The notes under the pieces are model-generated. The model was not told the origin of the DNA and did no database searches. It was given only the letters and a program-made list of their open reading frames with translations. From NCBI RefSeq assembly GCF_003173615.1, contig NZ_QGNA01000004.1, positions 372,001-436,000 of the forward strand: DNA of 64,000 nucleotides, in the 5' to 3' direction. Shown here piece after piece: positions 1 through 7,914 of the stretch. This DNA is from Falsiroseomonas bella (GTDB lineage Bacteria; Pseudomonadota; Alphaproteobacteria; Acetobacterales; Acetobacteraceae). Made by a program: the position numbers and the translations under genes. The number at the start of each line of letters is the position of its first letter. The first letter of the stretch is position 1.

Positions 1-465
1 GACGGCACAGGCCGGAGCGTTATGGCAACCGCCCATGCAGGGCGCGCGCAGCACACGCATGCCGGCGGGCGCCGCGTCGTGCAGCCTTGCATGCAGCCCC
101 GCCGCACCGGCCATCGCGCAGGGCAGGCCATCGCAAACACGGATCGTGACCGGCGGCGGCGGCGCTTCGCCGTCCTCCAGGATGTCGAAATGCGCGTAGA
201 AGCTTGCCGTCTCGAACACCTCGACCGGCGCGATCCGGTGCAGCGCCGCCAGCGCGACGAGGTGCCCCGGATGCAGCGCGCCGTGCCGGTCCTGCAAGGC
301 ATGCAAATGCTCGATCAGCAGGTCCCTTCGCAGATCGAGACCGCCGATCGCGGCCTTCACCGCATCGAGAGCCTCGGGCGTCGCGACGCGGCCGCGCGGC
401 CCGGTGCGTGGTGCTCGCGTGCCATTCGGCATCGCCGTCATGCGCAGTGGCGCGTCCTTCCCCAT
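1..465 (-). CDS. NAD-dependent formate dehydrogenase beta subunit, NuoE-like N-terminus (partial)
   Basis: The gene reads leftwards and runs off the window, so only the first 155 codons are visible. The protein resembles the N-terminal NuoE-like (thioredoxin-fold [2Fe-2S]) part of the NuoE/NuoF fusion beta subunits of soluble NAD-dependent formate dehydrogenases such as Methylorubrum Fdh1B. The block RRDLLIEHLHALQDRHG and the phrase EVFETASFYAHFD are typical. The [2Fe-2S] ligands are Cys111 and Cys116 (C-x4-C) and Cys143 and Cys147 (C-x3-C). In the complete enzyme this subunit passes electrons from the molybdenum/tungsten subunit to FMN and NAD+. The start at 465 is the first in-frame ATG; 441 and 432 are alternatives, and none has a strong ribosome site. 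Without the rest, a stand-alone NuoE-type subunit of another NAD-linked enzyme cannot be excluded. Confidence 0.82.
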   Translation of the reverse strand, partial: MGKDAPLRMTAMPNGTRAPRTGPRGRVATPEALDAVKAAIGGLDLRRDLLIEHLHALQDRHGALHPGHLVALAALHRIAPVEVFETASFYAHFDILEDGEAPPPPVTIRVCDGLPCAMAGAAGLHARLHDAAPAGMRVLRAPCMGGCHNAPACAV

Positions 466-528
466 GCCGCATCTAACGCCGGTTCGCGGCACCGGTCACC
501 CCGGCGGCCCGTGCGACCCTTGCGGGAT

Positions 529-544
529 TTGCATGCGCATGCAA
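529..544. promoter_or_regulatory. Putative LacI-family operator, copy 1
   Basis: A perfect 16-bp palindrome, TTGCATGCGCATGCAA, with the central CpG typical of LacI/GalR-family operators. It sits 40 bp before the dehydrogenase start at 585. The same 16 bp plus one flanking base on each side recur at 4759-4776 before the ABC transporter. The LacI-family gene at 2655 lies between the two copies, which makes it the obvious candidate regulator. Binding is inferred. Confidence 0.75.
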
Positions 545-584
545 GCCTTCCGGCCATCATTCGGCTCGAAGACAGGACAACGAC

Positions 585-1892
585 ATGGCGCGGTGGCTCA
601 AGCGTTCCATCGGCGCGGCCGACAAGGCGGCCGCCCAGGCCGAGGTGCGCGCCACGGTGGAGCGGCTGCTGGCCGATATCGCGCAGCGTGGCGATGCCGC
701 GGTGCGCGAGATGTCGGCGAAGTTCGATGGCTGGGACCGCGCCGATTTCCGCCTGACTGACGCGGAGATCCGCGCCTGCCTCGACGAGCTGCCGAAGAAG
801 GCGCTGGACGACATCCGCTTCGCGCAGGAGCAGGTCCGCAACTTCGCGCAGCACCAGCGCGAGTCCATGAAGGACATCGAAGTCGAGACGCTGCCAGGCA
901 TCGTGCTGGGGCACAAGAACATCCCGGTGAACTCGGTCGGCTGCTACGTCCCAGGCGGGAAGTATCCGCTGCTGGCGTCGGCGCACATGTCGGTGGTCAC
1001 GGCGAAGGTCGCGGGCGTGCCGCGCATCATCACCTGCGCACCGCCCTTCGAGGGCAGGCCGGCGCCGGCCATCGTCGCGGCGCAGCACCTGGCCGGCGCC
1101 GACGAGATCCGGGTGCTGGGCGGCGTGCAGGCGGTCGGCGCCATGGCGCTTGGCACCGAGAGCATCGCACCCGTGGACATGCTGGTCGGCCCCGGCAATG
1201 CCTATGTCGCCGAGGCGAAGCGGCAGTTGTTCGGCCGCGTCGGAATCGACCTCTTCGCCGGCCCCACCGAGACGCTGGTGATCGCCGACGAGACGGTGGA
1301 TGGCGAGCTCTGCGCCACCGACCTGCTCGGCCAGGCCGAGCATGGTCCGACCAGCCCCGCCATCCTTCTGACGGATTCCGAGAAGCTGGCCCGCGACACG
1401 ATGCAGGAGGTCGAGCGCCTGCTGACCATCCTGCCTACCGCCGCCATCGCGCGGAAGGCATGGGAGGACTACGGCGAGGTGATCCTCTGCGACGACAAGG
1501 CCGAGATGCTGCGGGAAGCGGACCGCATCGCCTCCGAGCATGTGCAGGTGATGACCTCGGACGATGATTTCTTCCTGAAGAACATGACCAACTACGGCGC
1601 GCTGTTCCTCGGCCCGCGCACCAATGTCAGCTATGGCGACAAGGTGATCGGCACCAATCACACCCTGCCGACGCTGGGTGCCGCGCGCTACACGGGCGGG
1701 TTGTGGGTGGGCAAGTTCCTCAAGACCGTCACCTACCAGCGCGTGCTGACGGACGAGGCGAGCACGATGATCGGCGCCTATTGCTCCCGCCTCTGCATGC
1801 TGGAGGGCTTCGTCGGCCATGCCGAGCAGGCGAATATCCGCCTGCGGCGTTATGGCGGACGCAACGTGCCGTACGGGCAGGCGGCCGACTGA
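585..1892 (+). CDS. Histidinol dehydrogenase-family protein, HpsN-like (sulfopropanediol 3-dehydrogenase subfamily)
   Basis: 435 residues. It belongs to the zinc, NAD-dependent histidinol dehydrogenase fold but resembles the HpsN branch, whose prototype oxidises R-2,3-dihydroxypropane-1-sulfonate to sulfolactate, rather than biosynthetic HisD. The residues equivalent to the HisD metal site and catalytic pair are present: Gln250 and His253 (GQAEHGP), Asp352 (GDKVIGTNH), His412, and catalytic Glu318-His319 (SEHVQVM). It is the first gene of a transcription unit headed by the LacI-type palindrome at 529-544 and is followed after one base by an SDR gene. No his gene is nearby, which argues against histidine biosynthesis. 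The actual substrate is unknown; a polyol, a sugar acid or a sulfonated C3 compound is possible. Confidence 0.85.
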   Translation: MARWLKRSIGAADKAAAQAEVRATVERLLADIAQRGDAAVREMSAKFDGWDRADFRLTDAEIRACLDELPKKALDDIRFAQEQVRNFAQHQRESMKDIEVETLPGIVLGHKNIPVNSVGCYVPGGKYPLLASAHMSVVTAKVAGVPRIITCAPPFEGRPAPAIVAAQHLAGADEIRVLGGVQAVGAMALGTESIAPVDMLVGPGNAYVAEAKRQLFGRVGIDLFAGPTETLVIADETVDGELCATDLLGQAEHGPTSPAILLTDSEKLARDTMQEVERLLTILPTAAIARKAWEDYGEVILCDDKAEMLREADRIASEHVQVMTSDDDFFLKNMTNYGALFLGPRTNVSYGDKVIGTNHTLPTLGAARYTGGLWVGKFLKTVTYQRVLTDEASTMIGAYCSRLCMLEGFVGHAEQANIRLRRYGGRNVPYGQAAD

Positions 1893-1893
1893 G

Positions 1894-2658
1894 ATGGAAC
1901 TGCCGAAGACGCCCTCGCTGCGGCTGGACGGCAAGCGCGCATTGGTGACCGGCGCGGGGCGCGGCATCGGCCTCGGCGCCGCCGCCGCACTCGCCGAGGC
2001 CGGCGCGCATGTCGTGCTCGCGGCGCGCTCGGCGGCGGAGATCGAGGAGGCCGCGGCGGCGATCCGCGCCGCCGGCGGCTCGGCCGAGGCGCTGACGATG
2101 GATGTCGCGGAGATCGAGGCAACGGCGGCAAAGATCGCCGCCGCCGGTCCTTTCGACGCGCTGGTGAACAATGCCGGCACCAACCGCCCCGCCGCCTTCC
2201 AGGACGTCACCGCGGCGGATTTCGACGCGGTGATGAACCTGAATGTCCGCGCCGCCTTCTTCGCGGCGCAGGCCGTCGCACGCGGCATGATCGCGGCGGG
2301 CAAGCGTGGCGCCATCGTGCATGTCTCCTCCCAGATGGGCCATGTCGGCGGCGCCCGGCGCAGCGTCTATTGCGCGTCCAAATGGGCGATCGAGGGCATC
2401 GCGCGCGCCATGGCGCTGGATCTTGCGCCGCACGGCATCCGCGTGAACACGCTCTGCCCTACCTTCATCGAGACGCCGATGACGCGGCCCTTCCTGGCCG
2501 ACGAGGCCTTCAAGGCGAGCGTGATCCAGAAGATCAAGGTCGGGCGCCTCGGACAGGTTGAGGACCTGATGGGCGCCGTCGTCTTCCTGTGCTCCGACGC
2601 GGCTGCGCTGATGACCGGCTCCTCCCTGCTGTTGGATGGCGGCTGGACGGCGGAATGA
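1894..2658 (+). CDS. SDR-family oxidoreductase
   Basis: 254 residues, a classical short-chain dehydrogenase/reductase. Visible are the cofactor motif TGAGRGIG (19-26), NNAG (92-95), and the catalytic Ser (SSQM, 145-146), Tyr159 and Lys163. The ATG at 1894 lies one base after the stop of the upstream dehydrogenase. Longer in-frame starts would fall inside that gene and are unlikely. It probably performs a second NAD(P)-dependent step on the same substrate class as the HpsN-like enzyme. Its stop overlaps the ATG of the LacI-family gene (ATGA), so the three genes are probably translated as a coupled unit. Substrate not assignable. Confidence 0.88.
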   Translation: MELPKTPSLRLDGKRALVTGAGRGIGLGAAAALAEAGAHVVLAARSAAEIEEAAAAIRAAGGSAEALTMDVAEIEATAAKIAAAGPFDALVNNAGTNRPAAFQDVTAADFDAVMNLNVRAAFFAAQAVARGMIAAGKRGAIVHVSSQMGHVGGARRSVYCASKWAIEGIARAMALDLAPHGIRVNTLCPTFIETPMTRPFLADEAFKASVIQKIKVGRLGQVEDLMGAVVFLCSDAAALMTGSSLLLDGGWTAE

Positions 2659-3743
2659 GCGAGCCGCGGGGACGCAGTACCCAGCGCCACGCCACCGCGA
2701 CCGATGTCGCGCGCCTCGCCGGAGTCTCGCAATCCGCCGTCAGCCGCGCCTTCACGCCAGGGGCGTCCATCGCGCGGGAGACGCGCGCGCGCGTCGAGGA
2801 TGCGGCGCGCGCGTTGGGCTATCGCCCCAACGCCATCGCGCGCAGCCTGACGACACGCCGCAGCCGCATCATCGGCGTCGCCGCGGCCTATCTCCAGAAC
2901 CACTTCTACCCCGACGTGCTGGAGGCGCTGTCGAAGGGCCTGCAGGCGCGCGGCTACCACTTGCTGCTGTTCACGCCGGACGCCGCCCGCGACGCCGACC
3001 CACTGCTGCAGGAGGTGCTGGCCTGGCAGGTGGACGCGCTGATCCTCGCCTCCACCACGCTGTCCTCCGCATTGGCCGGGCAATGCCGCGCCGCGGGCAT
3101 TCCGGTGCTGCTATTCAACCGCACGAGCCGCCACGCCGATGTCTCCTCCGTCACCGGCGAGAATCTTCGCGGCGGCCGCCTCATTGCCGAGTTCCTCGTC
3201 GCAGGCGGACACAAGCGGCTCGCCTTCATTGCCGGCATCGAGAATTCCTCCACGAGCCGCGACAGGGAGGCAGGCTTCACCGGCTGGCTCGCCGAGCACG
3301 GCCATGCGCCGCCGCTGCGCGAGGTCGGTCTCTATGATTTCGAAGCCGCCTCCGCGGCCGCGCGGCGGCTGCTGGCGCGGTCCGATCGGCCGGACGCCAT
3401 CTTCGTCGCCAACGACCACATGGCGACGGCGGTGAGCGAGGTGGCGCGCCATGAATTCGGCCTGCGCATCCCGCGCGACCTGTCGCTTGTCGGGTTCGAC
3501 GACACGGGTCCGGCACGCTGGCCGTCCTTCTCGCTCACCTCCTTCGCGCAGCCCCTGCACCCGATGGTGGACGCCGCCGTCGCTATGGTCTGCGAGATGA
3601 TCGAGGACCCCGCTGCGCCGACGCGTCACCAGGTCGTGCCTGGCGAGCTGGTGGTGCGCGGCTCGGCGCGGATTCCGCCCGAAGGCTGCGTCAGCCGCGG
3701 CGACGCGCTGGTCTGGCGCCCGGTGCAGGAGACTGTCGTATGA
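2655..3743 (+). CDS. LacI/GalR-family transcriptional regulator
   Basis: 362 residues. An N-terminal helix-turn-helix (about 15-34, ATDVARLAGVSQSAVSRAF) is followed by the hinge helix segment GYRPNAIARSL and a periplasmic-binding-protein-like effector domain ending in the usual GFDDTGPARW block. The ATG overlaps the SDR stop codon. It lies inside the cluster it probably controls: identical LacI-type palindromes occur before the first gene (529-544) and before the transporter genes (4760-4775). The effector is probably the imported substrate or an early intermediate. Repressor rather than activator is the default expectation for the family and is not shown here. Confidence 0.9.
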   Translation: MSEPRGRSTQRHATATDVARLAGVSQSAVSRAFTPGASIARETRARVEDAARALGYRPNAIARSLTTRRSRIIGVAAAYLQNHFYPDVLEALSKGLQARGYHLLLFTPDAARDADPLLQEVLAWQVDALILASTTLSSALAGQCRAAGIPVLLFNRTSRHADVSSVTGENLRGGRLIAEFLVAGGHKRLAFIAGIENSSTSRDREAGFTGWLAEHGHAPPLREVGLYDFEAASAAARRLLARSDRPDAIFVANDHMATAVSEVARHEFGLRIPRDLSLVGFDDTGPARWPSFSLTSFAQPLHPMVDAAVAMVCEMIEDPAAPTRHQVVPGELVVRGSARIPPEGCVSRGDALVWRPVQETVV

Positions 3744-4720
3744 CCGCGCTGGACGGCTACGCGACGCTGCCGGACTACATCCTCGGCATCACCGAGCGCA
3801 TCTGGGAACAGCGCGGCCTTCACCTGATCCGCCGTTGGTATGCGCCGGACTGCCTCGTGCACTCTCCCTCCGGTCCGGTGCGCGGTGCCCAGGCGGTCGT
3901 GCAGGGCACGCTCGAGACGCTGCAGGCCTTCCCCGACCGCCAATTGCTCGGCGAGGACGTGATCTGGTCGGACGACGGCGCCGAGCGCGGCCTTCACTCC
4001 TCCCACCGCGTGTTCTCCACGATGACGCATCGCGGCGAGGGGCTGTTCGGCGCACCGACCGGGCGGCATGTCGAGGTGCGCACCATCGCCGATTGCCTCG
4101 TCAGGGACGGCGTGATCGTCGAGGAGTGGCTTGTGCGCGACCAGTCGGCGATCGCGCTGCAGCTCGGCCTCGATCCCGCGGAGTTCGGCCGGCGGCTCGG
4201 CGCCGAGGATGCGGCGAAGGGACTGGCCGTCTGGCACAAGGAGGCGGCGGCGGCGGTCCGCCGCGGCGAACCCGACTCGCCCTGCATCCGGCACGCCCAT
4301 CCAGCGGCCGAGGCGCTCGCCGGCACGCTGGACGCCGCGTTCAACAATGCCGACCTCGCGGCGCTGGGTGCGCTGCACGACCGCGCCGTCGCGCTCGCCC
4401 TGCCGGGCCACCGCCAGACCGCGGGGACTGCGGCGCTGGATGCCTTCGTCATCGGCTATCTCGCCGCCTTCCCCGATGCGCGGCTGGTCGTGGACCACTG
4501 CGTCGCGCTGGAGGAGCCGGCGCGGCCTGTGCGGGTCGCGGCGCGCTGGCGGCTGGCGGGCACGCATGCAGGCCGCGGCGCCTTCGGCGTGCCCACGGGG
4601 GCCGAGGTTCTGGCAATGGGGATCGTCCATGCGGAGTTCGCCGGCAGCCGCATCCATCGCGCCTTCTGGCTGCTGGACGAGGTTTCGCTGCACCGGATGA
4701 TCGGGGCGAAGGCGGGGTGA
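3740..4720 (+). CDS. Protein with two tandem SnoaL/NTF2-like domains
   Basis: 326 residues containing two NTF2-like (SnoaL polyketide-cyclase type) alpha+beta barrels, about residues 1-150 and 190-322. Both halves carry the pattern of a short helical hairpin, a sheet, and a final strand near EEWLVRDQSAI or HRAFWLLDEVSL. The family includes small isomerases, cyclases and hydrolases, and non-enzymatic binding proteins. The ATG overlaps the stop of the LacI gene, so it belongs to the first transcription unit. A duplicated SnoaL domain in one chain inside a catabolic operon is unusual. It might isomerise or dehydrate an oxidised intermediate. No specific function can be assigned. Confidence 0.8.
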   Translation: MTALDGYATLPDYILGITERIWEQRGLHLIRRWYAPDCLVHSPSGPVRGAQAVVQGTLETLQAFPDRQLLGEDVIWSDDGAERGLHSSHRVFSTMTHRGEGLFGAPTGRHVEVRTIADCLVRDGVIVEEWLVRDQSAIALQLGLDPAEFGRRLGAEDAAKGLAVWHKEAAAAVRRGEPDSPCIRHAHPAAEALAGTLDAAFNNADLAALGALHDRAVALALPGHRQTAGTAALDAFVIGYLAAFPDARLVVDHCVALEEPARPVRVAARWRLAGTHAGRGAFGVPTGAEVLAMGIVHAEFAGSRIHRAFWLLDEVSLHRMIGAKAG

Positions 4721-4759
4721 GGATCGGCCCTTGCCAGCCGGGCAGACATGCCGATAGGT

Positions 4760-4775
4760 TTGCATGCGCATGCAA
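4760..4775. promoter_or_regulatory. Putative LacI-family operator, copy 2
   Basis: Second copy of the perfect palindrome TTGCATGCGCATGCAA, 40 bp before the ATG of the solute-binding protein at 4816. The distance matches copy 1 (palindrome end to start codon is 40 bp in both cases). A weak -35/-10 pair (TTGCCA, then GATAGG about 16 bp later) lies just upstream, which would put the operator over or just after the transcription start. This suggests the transporter unit has its own promoter under the same regulator. Confidence 0.75.
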
Positions 4776-4815
4776 GAACCGGCCGAAGGGGCCGGGCTGA
4801 GGGAGGGAAGGCGCC

Positions 4816-6129
4816 ATGGCGCTGCGTCGTCGAGACATCCTGGCCGGCGCCGCCGGCGCCGCGGCCTTCGCCGCCACCGGGGCAAAGGCCCAGCTCGGCC
4901 CCGCGCCGAACCTGCGGCCGGGCAAGCCCTTCGCCGGTACCGAGCTCAAGGTGCTCTGTGTCGTCGCCAGCCAGTTCCGCGCGCATGAGGCGCGGCTGGC
5001 GACCTTCACCGAGCAGACCGGCATCACCGCGAAATACACCTTCGTCCCCTTCGCCAGCATGCGCGAGGCGCTGACGGCCGAGATGGTCGGCGGCGGCGGC
5101 GACTACGACCTGGCGATCGCGATGGACCAGTGGGTGGCCTCGCTGAACAACCTCTTCGACCCGATCGATGCGCGCGTGCGCGAGAAGGGCATCCCGCTCG
5201 ATCGCTGGCCGGCGGCGCATCTGCGCCAGGGCACGGTGAACAACCGCCTGCTCGGCCTGCCCAGCCGCGGCCATGTGCAGTTGCTGTTCTACCGGAAAGA
5301 CCTGTTCGAGAAGCACAACCTGACGCCGCCCGCCACCTGGGAAGCGCTGGTGGAGACCGGCAAGGCGATCCAGGAGAAGGAGAGCGGCATCTCCGGCGTC
5401 GCCGTGCCCTATGGCCGCAACAACGGCCAGAACCTGATGGTCTGGTACAACTTCCTGTGGGGTCGCGGCGGCACGCTGTTCGACGAACGCGGCCAGCCCG
5501 CCTTCAACAGCCAGGCCGGCCTCGCTTCGGTGCAGGATTACGTTGACCTGCTGCGAAGGCACCGTGTCACGCCCGCCGGCGCCGTCTCCTTCACCGAGCA
5601 GGATGCCGTGAACAGCATGGGCCAGGGCAATTCCGCCATGCTGCCGGTCTGGTGGTGGGTGCGCTCCACGCTGGTGAACCCGCAGGCCAGCCGGCTGACC
5701 GACGCGCAGATCGGCTTCGCGCCGATGCCGAGCTATGCTGGGAGGCCGCGCACCACCTTCACCAATACCTGGGTCTGGGGGATCACGCAGCGTTCGCGCC
5801 GCAAGGATGCGGCGATGGAACTGCTGACCTGGATCGCCAATCCCGCGCTGGAGCGCGACATCCTGCTCGACCCGAAGGAGAGCGACGTTGTCGCGGTGAT
5901 GTGGCCGAACCTGATGGATGATGCGGTGAACGCCCGCTTTGGCGGCATGCACCGGCTGGCCGCGGAAGGGCTGCGCGACACGCAATCCATCACCTTCGGC
6001 CCCGAATGGCCGCAGATCAGCGAGGCGCTCGAGACGGCGATGAGCGAGGCGGCGAGCGGCACGCGCAGCGTGCCCGACGCCTTCAACGCCGCCGCCGCCA
6101 GCGTGCGGCGGATCGCCCGGCGCGGGTGA
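4816..6129 (+). CDS. ABC transporter solute-binding protein (family 1, carbohydrate type)
   Basis: 437 residues. The N-terminus MALRRRDILAGAAGAAAFAA ends near AKA, a probable Tat-type export signal, so the protein should work in the periplasm. The mature part has the length and layout of extracellular solute-binding family 1 (maltose/glycerol-phosphate type) proteins. It is the first gene of a transporter set (binding protein, two permeases, ATPase) behind operator copy 2, with a good ribosome site (GGGAGGGAAGG). The ligand should be the compound catabolised by the neighbouring enzymes. The family normally binds sugars, polyols or their derivatives, but the exact ligand cannot be read from sequence. 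Confidence 0.88.
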   Translation: MALRRRDILAGAAGAAAFAATGAKAQLGPAPNLRPGKPFAGTELKVLCVVASQFRAHEARLATFTEQTGITAKYTFVPFASMREALTAEMVGGGGDYDLAIAMDQWVASLNNLFDPIDARVREKGIPLDRWPAAHLRQGTVNNRLLGLPSRGHVQLLFYRKDLFEKHNLTPPATWEALVETGKAIQEKESGISGVAVPYGRNNGQNLMVWYNFLWGRGGTLFDERGQPAFNSQAGLASVQDYVDLLRRHRVTPAGAVSFTEQDAVNSMGQGNSAMLPVWWWVRSTLVNPQASRLTDAQIGFAPMPSYAGRPRTTFTNTWVWGITQRSRRKDAAMELLTWIANPALERDILLDPKESDVVAVMWPNLMDDAVNARFGGMHRLAAEGLRDTQSITFGPEWPQISEALETAMSEAASGTRSVPDAFNAAAASVRRIARRG

Positions 6130-6167
6130 GCGCGGCTTGGCGACGAGCGCGCTGCCCCCGCCCAACG

Positions 6168-6187
6168 CTCCCCCGCGCGCGGGGGAG
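6168..6187. repeat. 20-bp perfect GC palindrome overlapping a ribosome-binding site
   Basis: CTCCCCC-GCGCGC-GGGGGAG forms a perfect inverted repeat in the 69-bp gap between the binding-protein and first permease genes. Its right arm (GGGGGAGGG, 6181-6189) is also the only plausible Shine-Dalgarno sequence for the ATG at 6199. Folding would hide that site. Related elements occur at 42578-42601 and 47115-47139, so this looks like a dispersed intergenic palindrome family. Confidence 0.7.
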
Positions 6188-6198
6188 GGCTAAGTCCG

Positions 6199-7080
6199 AT
6201 GCGGGACCGCACCCTCAAATACCTGCTGATCCTGCCGGCGGCGCTCATCGTGCTGGGGACCACGATCTGGCCGCTCGCCGTCTCGCTGGTCACCAGCTTC
6301 CGCGACTGGCGGCTGACGCGCTCTCTGGCGCCTGGGCCGTTCATCGGTACCGAGCATTACGTGATCGCCTTCACGGACGATCCTGACTTCGCCAACGCGG
6401 CGATGGTGACGGCGCTGTTCGTGCTGATCGATGTCACCATCACCGTGGTTTCCGCCCTCGGGCTCGCGCTGCTGCTGCGTCGCGCGGGCGTCTTGCAGAG
6501 CCTGACCCGCGCGGTGCTGATCCTGCCCTTCGCCGTCTCCCCGGCGCTGGTGGGCATCTCCTTCCGCTTCATGTTCAACGCGGAGATGGGCGTCTTCACC
6601 TGGCTGGCCGGCGTGCTGGTGCCGCCGCTCCAGAACTTCGTCTGGCTGGCCGATGAATGGGCGGCGTTGCTGGTGCTGGTGTTTTCCGACGCATGGCGCT
6701 GGATCCCGTACATGACGCTGGTGGTGCTCGGCGGCCTGGCGGCCCTTCCGAAGGAGCCGGAGGAGGCCGCGCGCATCGACGGCGCGACGGAGTTGCAGGT
6801 GCTGCGGGACGTGACGATCCCGGCCCTGCTGCCGGTACTCGCGGTGGTCGCGATCCTCAAGACCGTGTTCGCGCTGAAGATGTTCGACCAGGTGGTGACA
6901 CTGACGGGCGGCGGGCCGGGCGCGGCGACGACCACGCTCGCCTACCTCGTCTACTCCATCGCCTTCCGCTGGTACGACATGGGCTATGCCAGCGCCGTGG
7001 CCTGGATTCTGACCGCGATCCTGGTCTTCCTGGCGATCTGGTACATGAAGCTCATCCTGCGGAAGCCGGGGCAGACATGA
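6199..7080 (+). CDS. ABC transporter permease (MalF/UgpA type)
   Basis: 293 residues with about six membrane helices, starting with a helix around residues 8-30. The cytoplasmic coupling loop is EEAARIDGATELQVLRDVTIP, the EAA motif of carbohydrate importer permeases. It lies downstream of the binding protein and overlaps the second permease gene by ATGA. Together with the partner permease it forms the membrane channel. The ribosome site is part of the 6168-6187 palindrome, which may damp permease synthesis relative to the periplasmic receptor. Family assignment is firm; the substrate is not known. Confidence 0.93.
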   Translation: MRDRTLKYLLILPAALIVLGTTIWPLAVSLVTSFRDWRLTRSLAPGPFIGTEHYVIAFTDDPDFANAAMVTALFVLIDVTITVVSALGLALLLRRAGVLQSLTRAVLILPFAVSPALVGISFRFMFNAEMGVFTWLAGVLVPPLQNFVWLADEWAALLVLVFSDAWRWIPYMTLVVLGGLAALPKEPEEAARIDGATELQVLRDVTIPALLPVLAVVAILKTVFALKMFDQVVTLTGGGPGAATTTLAYLVYSIAFRWYDMGYASAVAWILTAILVFLAIWYMKLILRKPGQT

Positions 7081-7907
7081 GCCCGGCACGCCGGCGCAAG
7101 CTGCTGTGGCAGGCGGTGGAGTCCGCCATCCTGCTCGGCGCGCTGTTCCTGATCCTGTTCCCGATCCTGTGGATGGCGCTGACCGCCTTCAAGCGGCCGG
7201 TGGACCTGTTCGGGCTGACCTTCCTGTTCACGCCCACGCTCGACAATTTCCGCGCGATCTTCGCGCATCCCTGGAACATCGGCCACACGCTGCTCAACAG
7301 CTTCATCGTCGCCGCGGCGACGGTGGCGATCTCCGTGCCGGCCTCGACGCTCGCGGCCTATGCCTTCAGCCGCTTCGAGCTGCCCTTCAAGGGCGCGCTC
7401 TTCTTCACCATCCTGGCGACGCAGTTCATCCCGGCGGTCGTCGTGGTGCTGCCCTTCTACCTGCTGTTCCGCGACCTCGGCCTGCTTGACACGGTCTATG
7501 CGCTGATCGTCGTCAACCTCGCCATCGTCACACCCTTCGCCACCTGGATGCTGAAGGGCTTCCTCGACGCGGTGCCAACCGAATCCGAGGAAGCCGCGCT
7601 GGTGGATGGCGCGACGCGGCTGCGCGTGATCCTCGACGTCGTCGTGCCGATGATCTGGCCGGGCGTGGTCGTCACCGCCGTCTTCTGCTTCATCCTGACC
7701 TGGAACGAGTTCCTCTTCGCGCTGATCCTGACGCGCGACGACGCGGTGACGCTGCCCGTCGGCATCACCCGCTTCCGCACCGAGCGCGGCGATCTGTGGG
7801 AGCTGATCGCCGCGGCCGGCATCCTGATCTCCATCCCGATGTTCCTGCTCGCCTCCGTCATCCAGCGCCACTTCGTGCGCGGGATGACCGGCGGCGCGGT
7901 GAAGTGA
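7077..7907 (+). CDS. ABC transporter permease (MalG/UgpE type)
   Basis: 276 residues, about six membrane helices. The EAA loop reads SEEAALVDGATRLRVILDVVVP. The ATG at 7077 overlaps the stop of the first permease (ATGA). The long upstream extension in this frame is inside the preceding gene and is not used. It pairs with the MalF-type permease and with the ATPase that begins eight bases after its stop. A normal carbohydrate-uptake (CUT1) permease in length and topology, nothing missing. Confidence 0.93.
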   Translation: MSPARRRKLLWQAVESAILLGALFLILFPILWMALTAFKRPVDLFGLTFLFTPTLDNFRAIFAHPWNIGHTLLNSFIVAAATVAISVPASTLAAYAFSRFELPFKGALFFTILATQFIPAVVVVLPFYLLFRDLGLLDTVYALIVVNLAIVTPFATWMLKGFLDAVPTESEEAALVDGATRLRVILDVVVPMIWPGVVVTAVFCFILTWNEFLFALILTRDDAVTLPVGITRFRTERGDLWELIAAAGILISIPMFLLASVIQRHFVRGMTGGAVK

Positions 7908-7914
7908 GGCGCGC

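Noticed and set aside
228-233. AsiSI/other odd restriction-type palindromes and many GCGCGC runs
   Set aside because: Frequent by chance at this base composition and not placed at gene boundaries.
87-306. Half-sites TTGCATGC and GCATGCAA inside the formate dehydrogenase gene, which could be auxiliary LacI operators
   Set aside because: Each is only half of the palindrome, lies in coding sequence and fits codons there. Eight-base matches are not significant.
585-1892. Biosynthetic histidinol dehydrogenase (HisD)
   Set aside because: Sequence blocks such as [22 protein letters not shown] fit the HpsN branch and there is no his operon, while catabolic and import genes are coupled to it.
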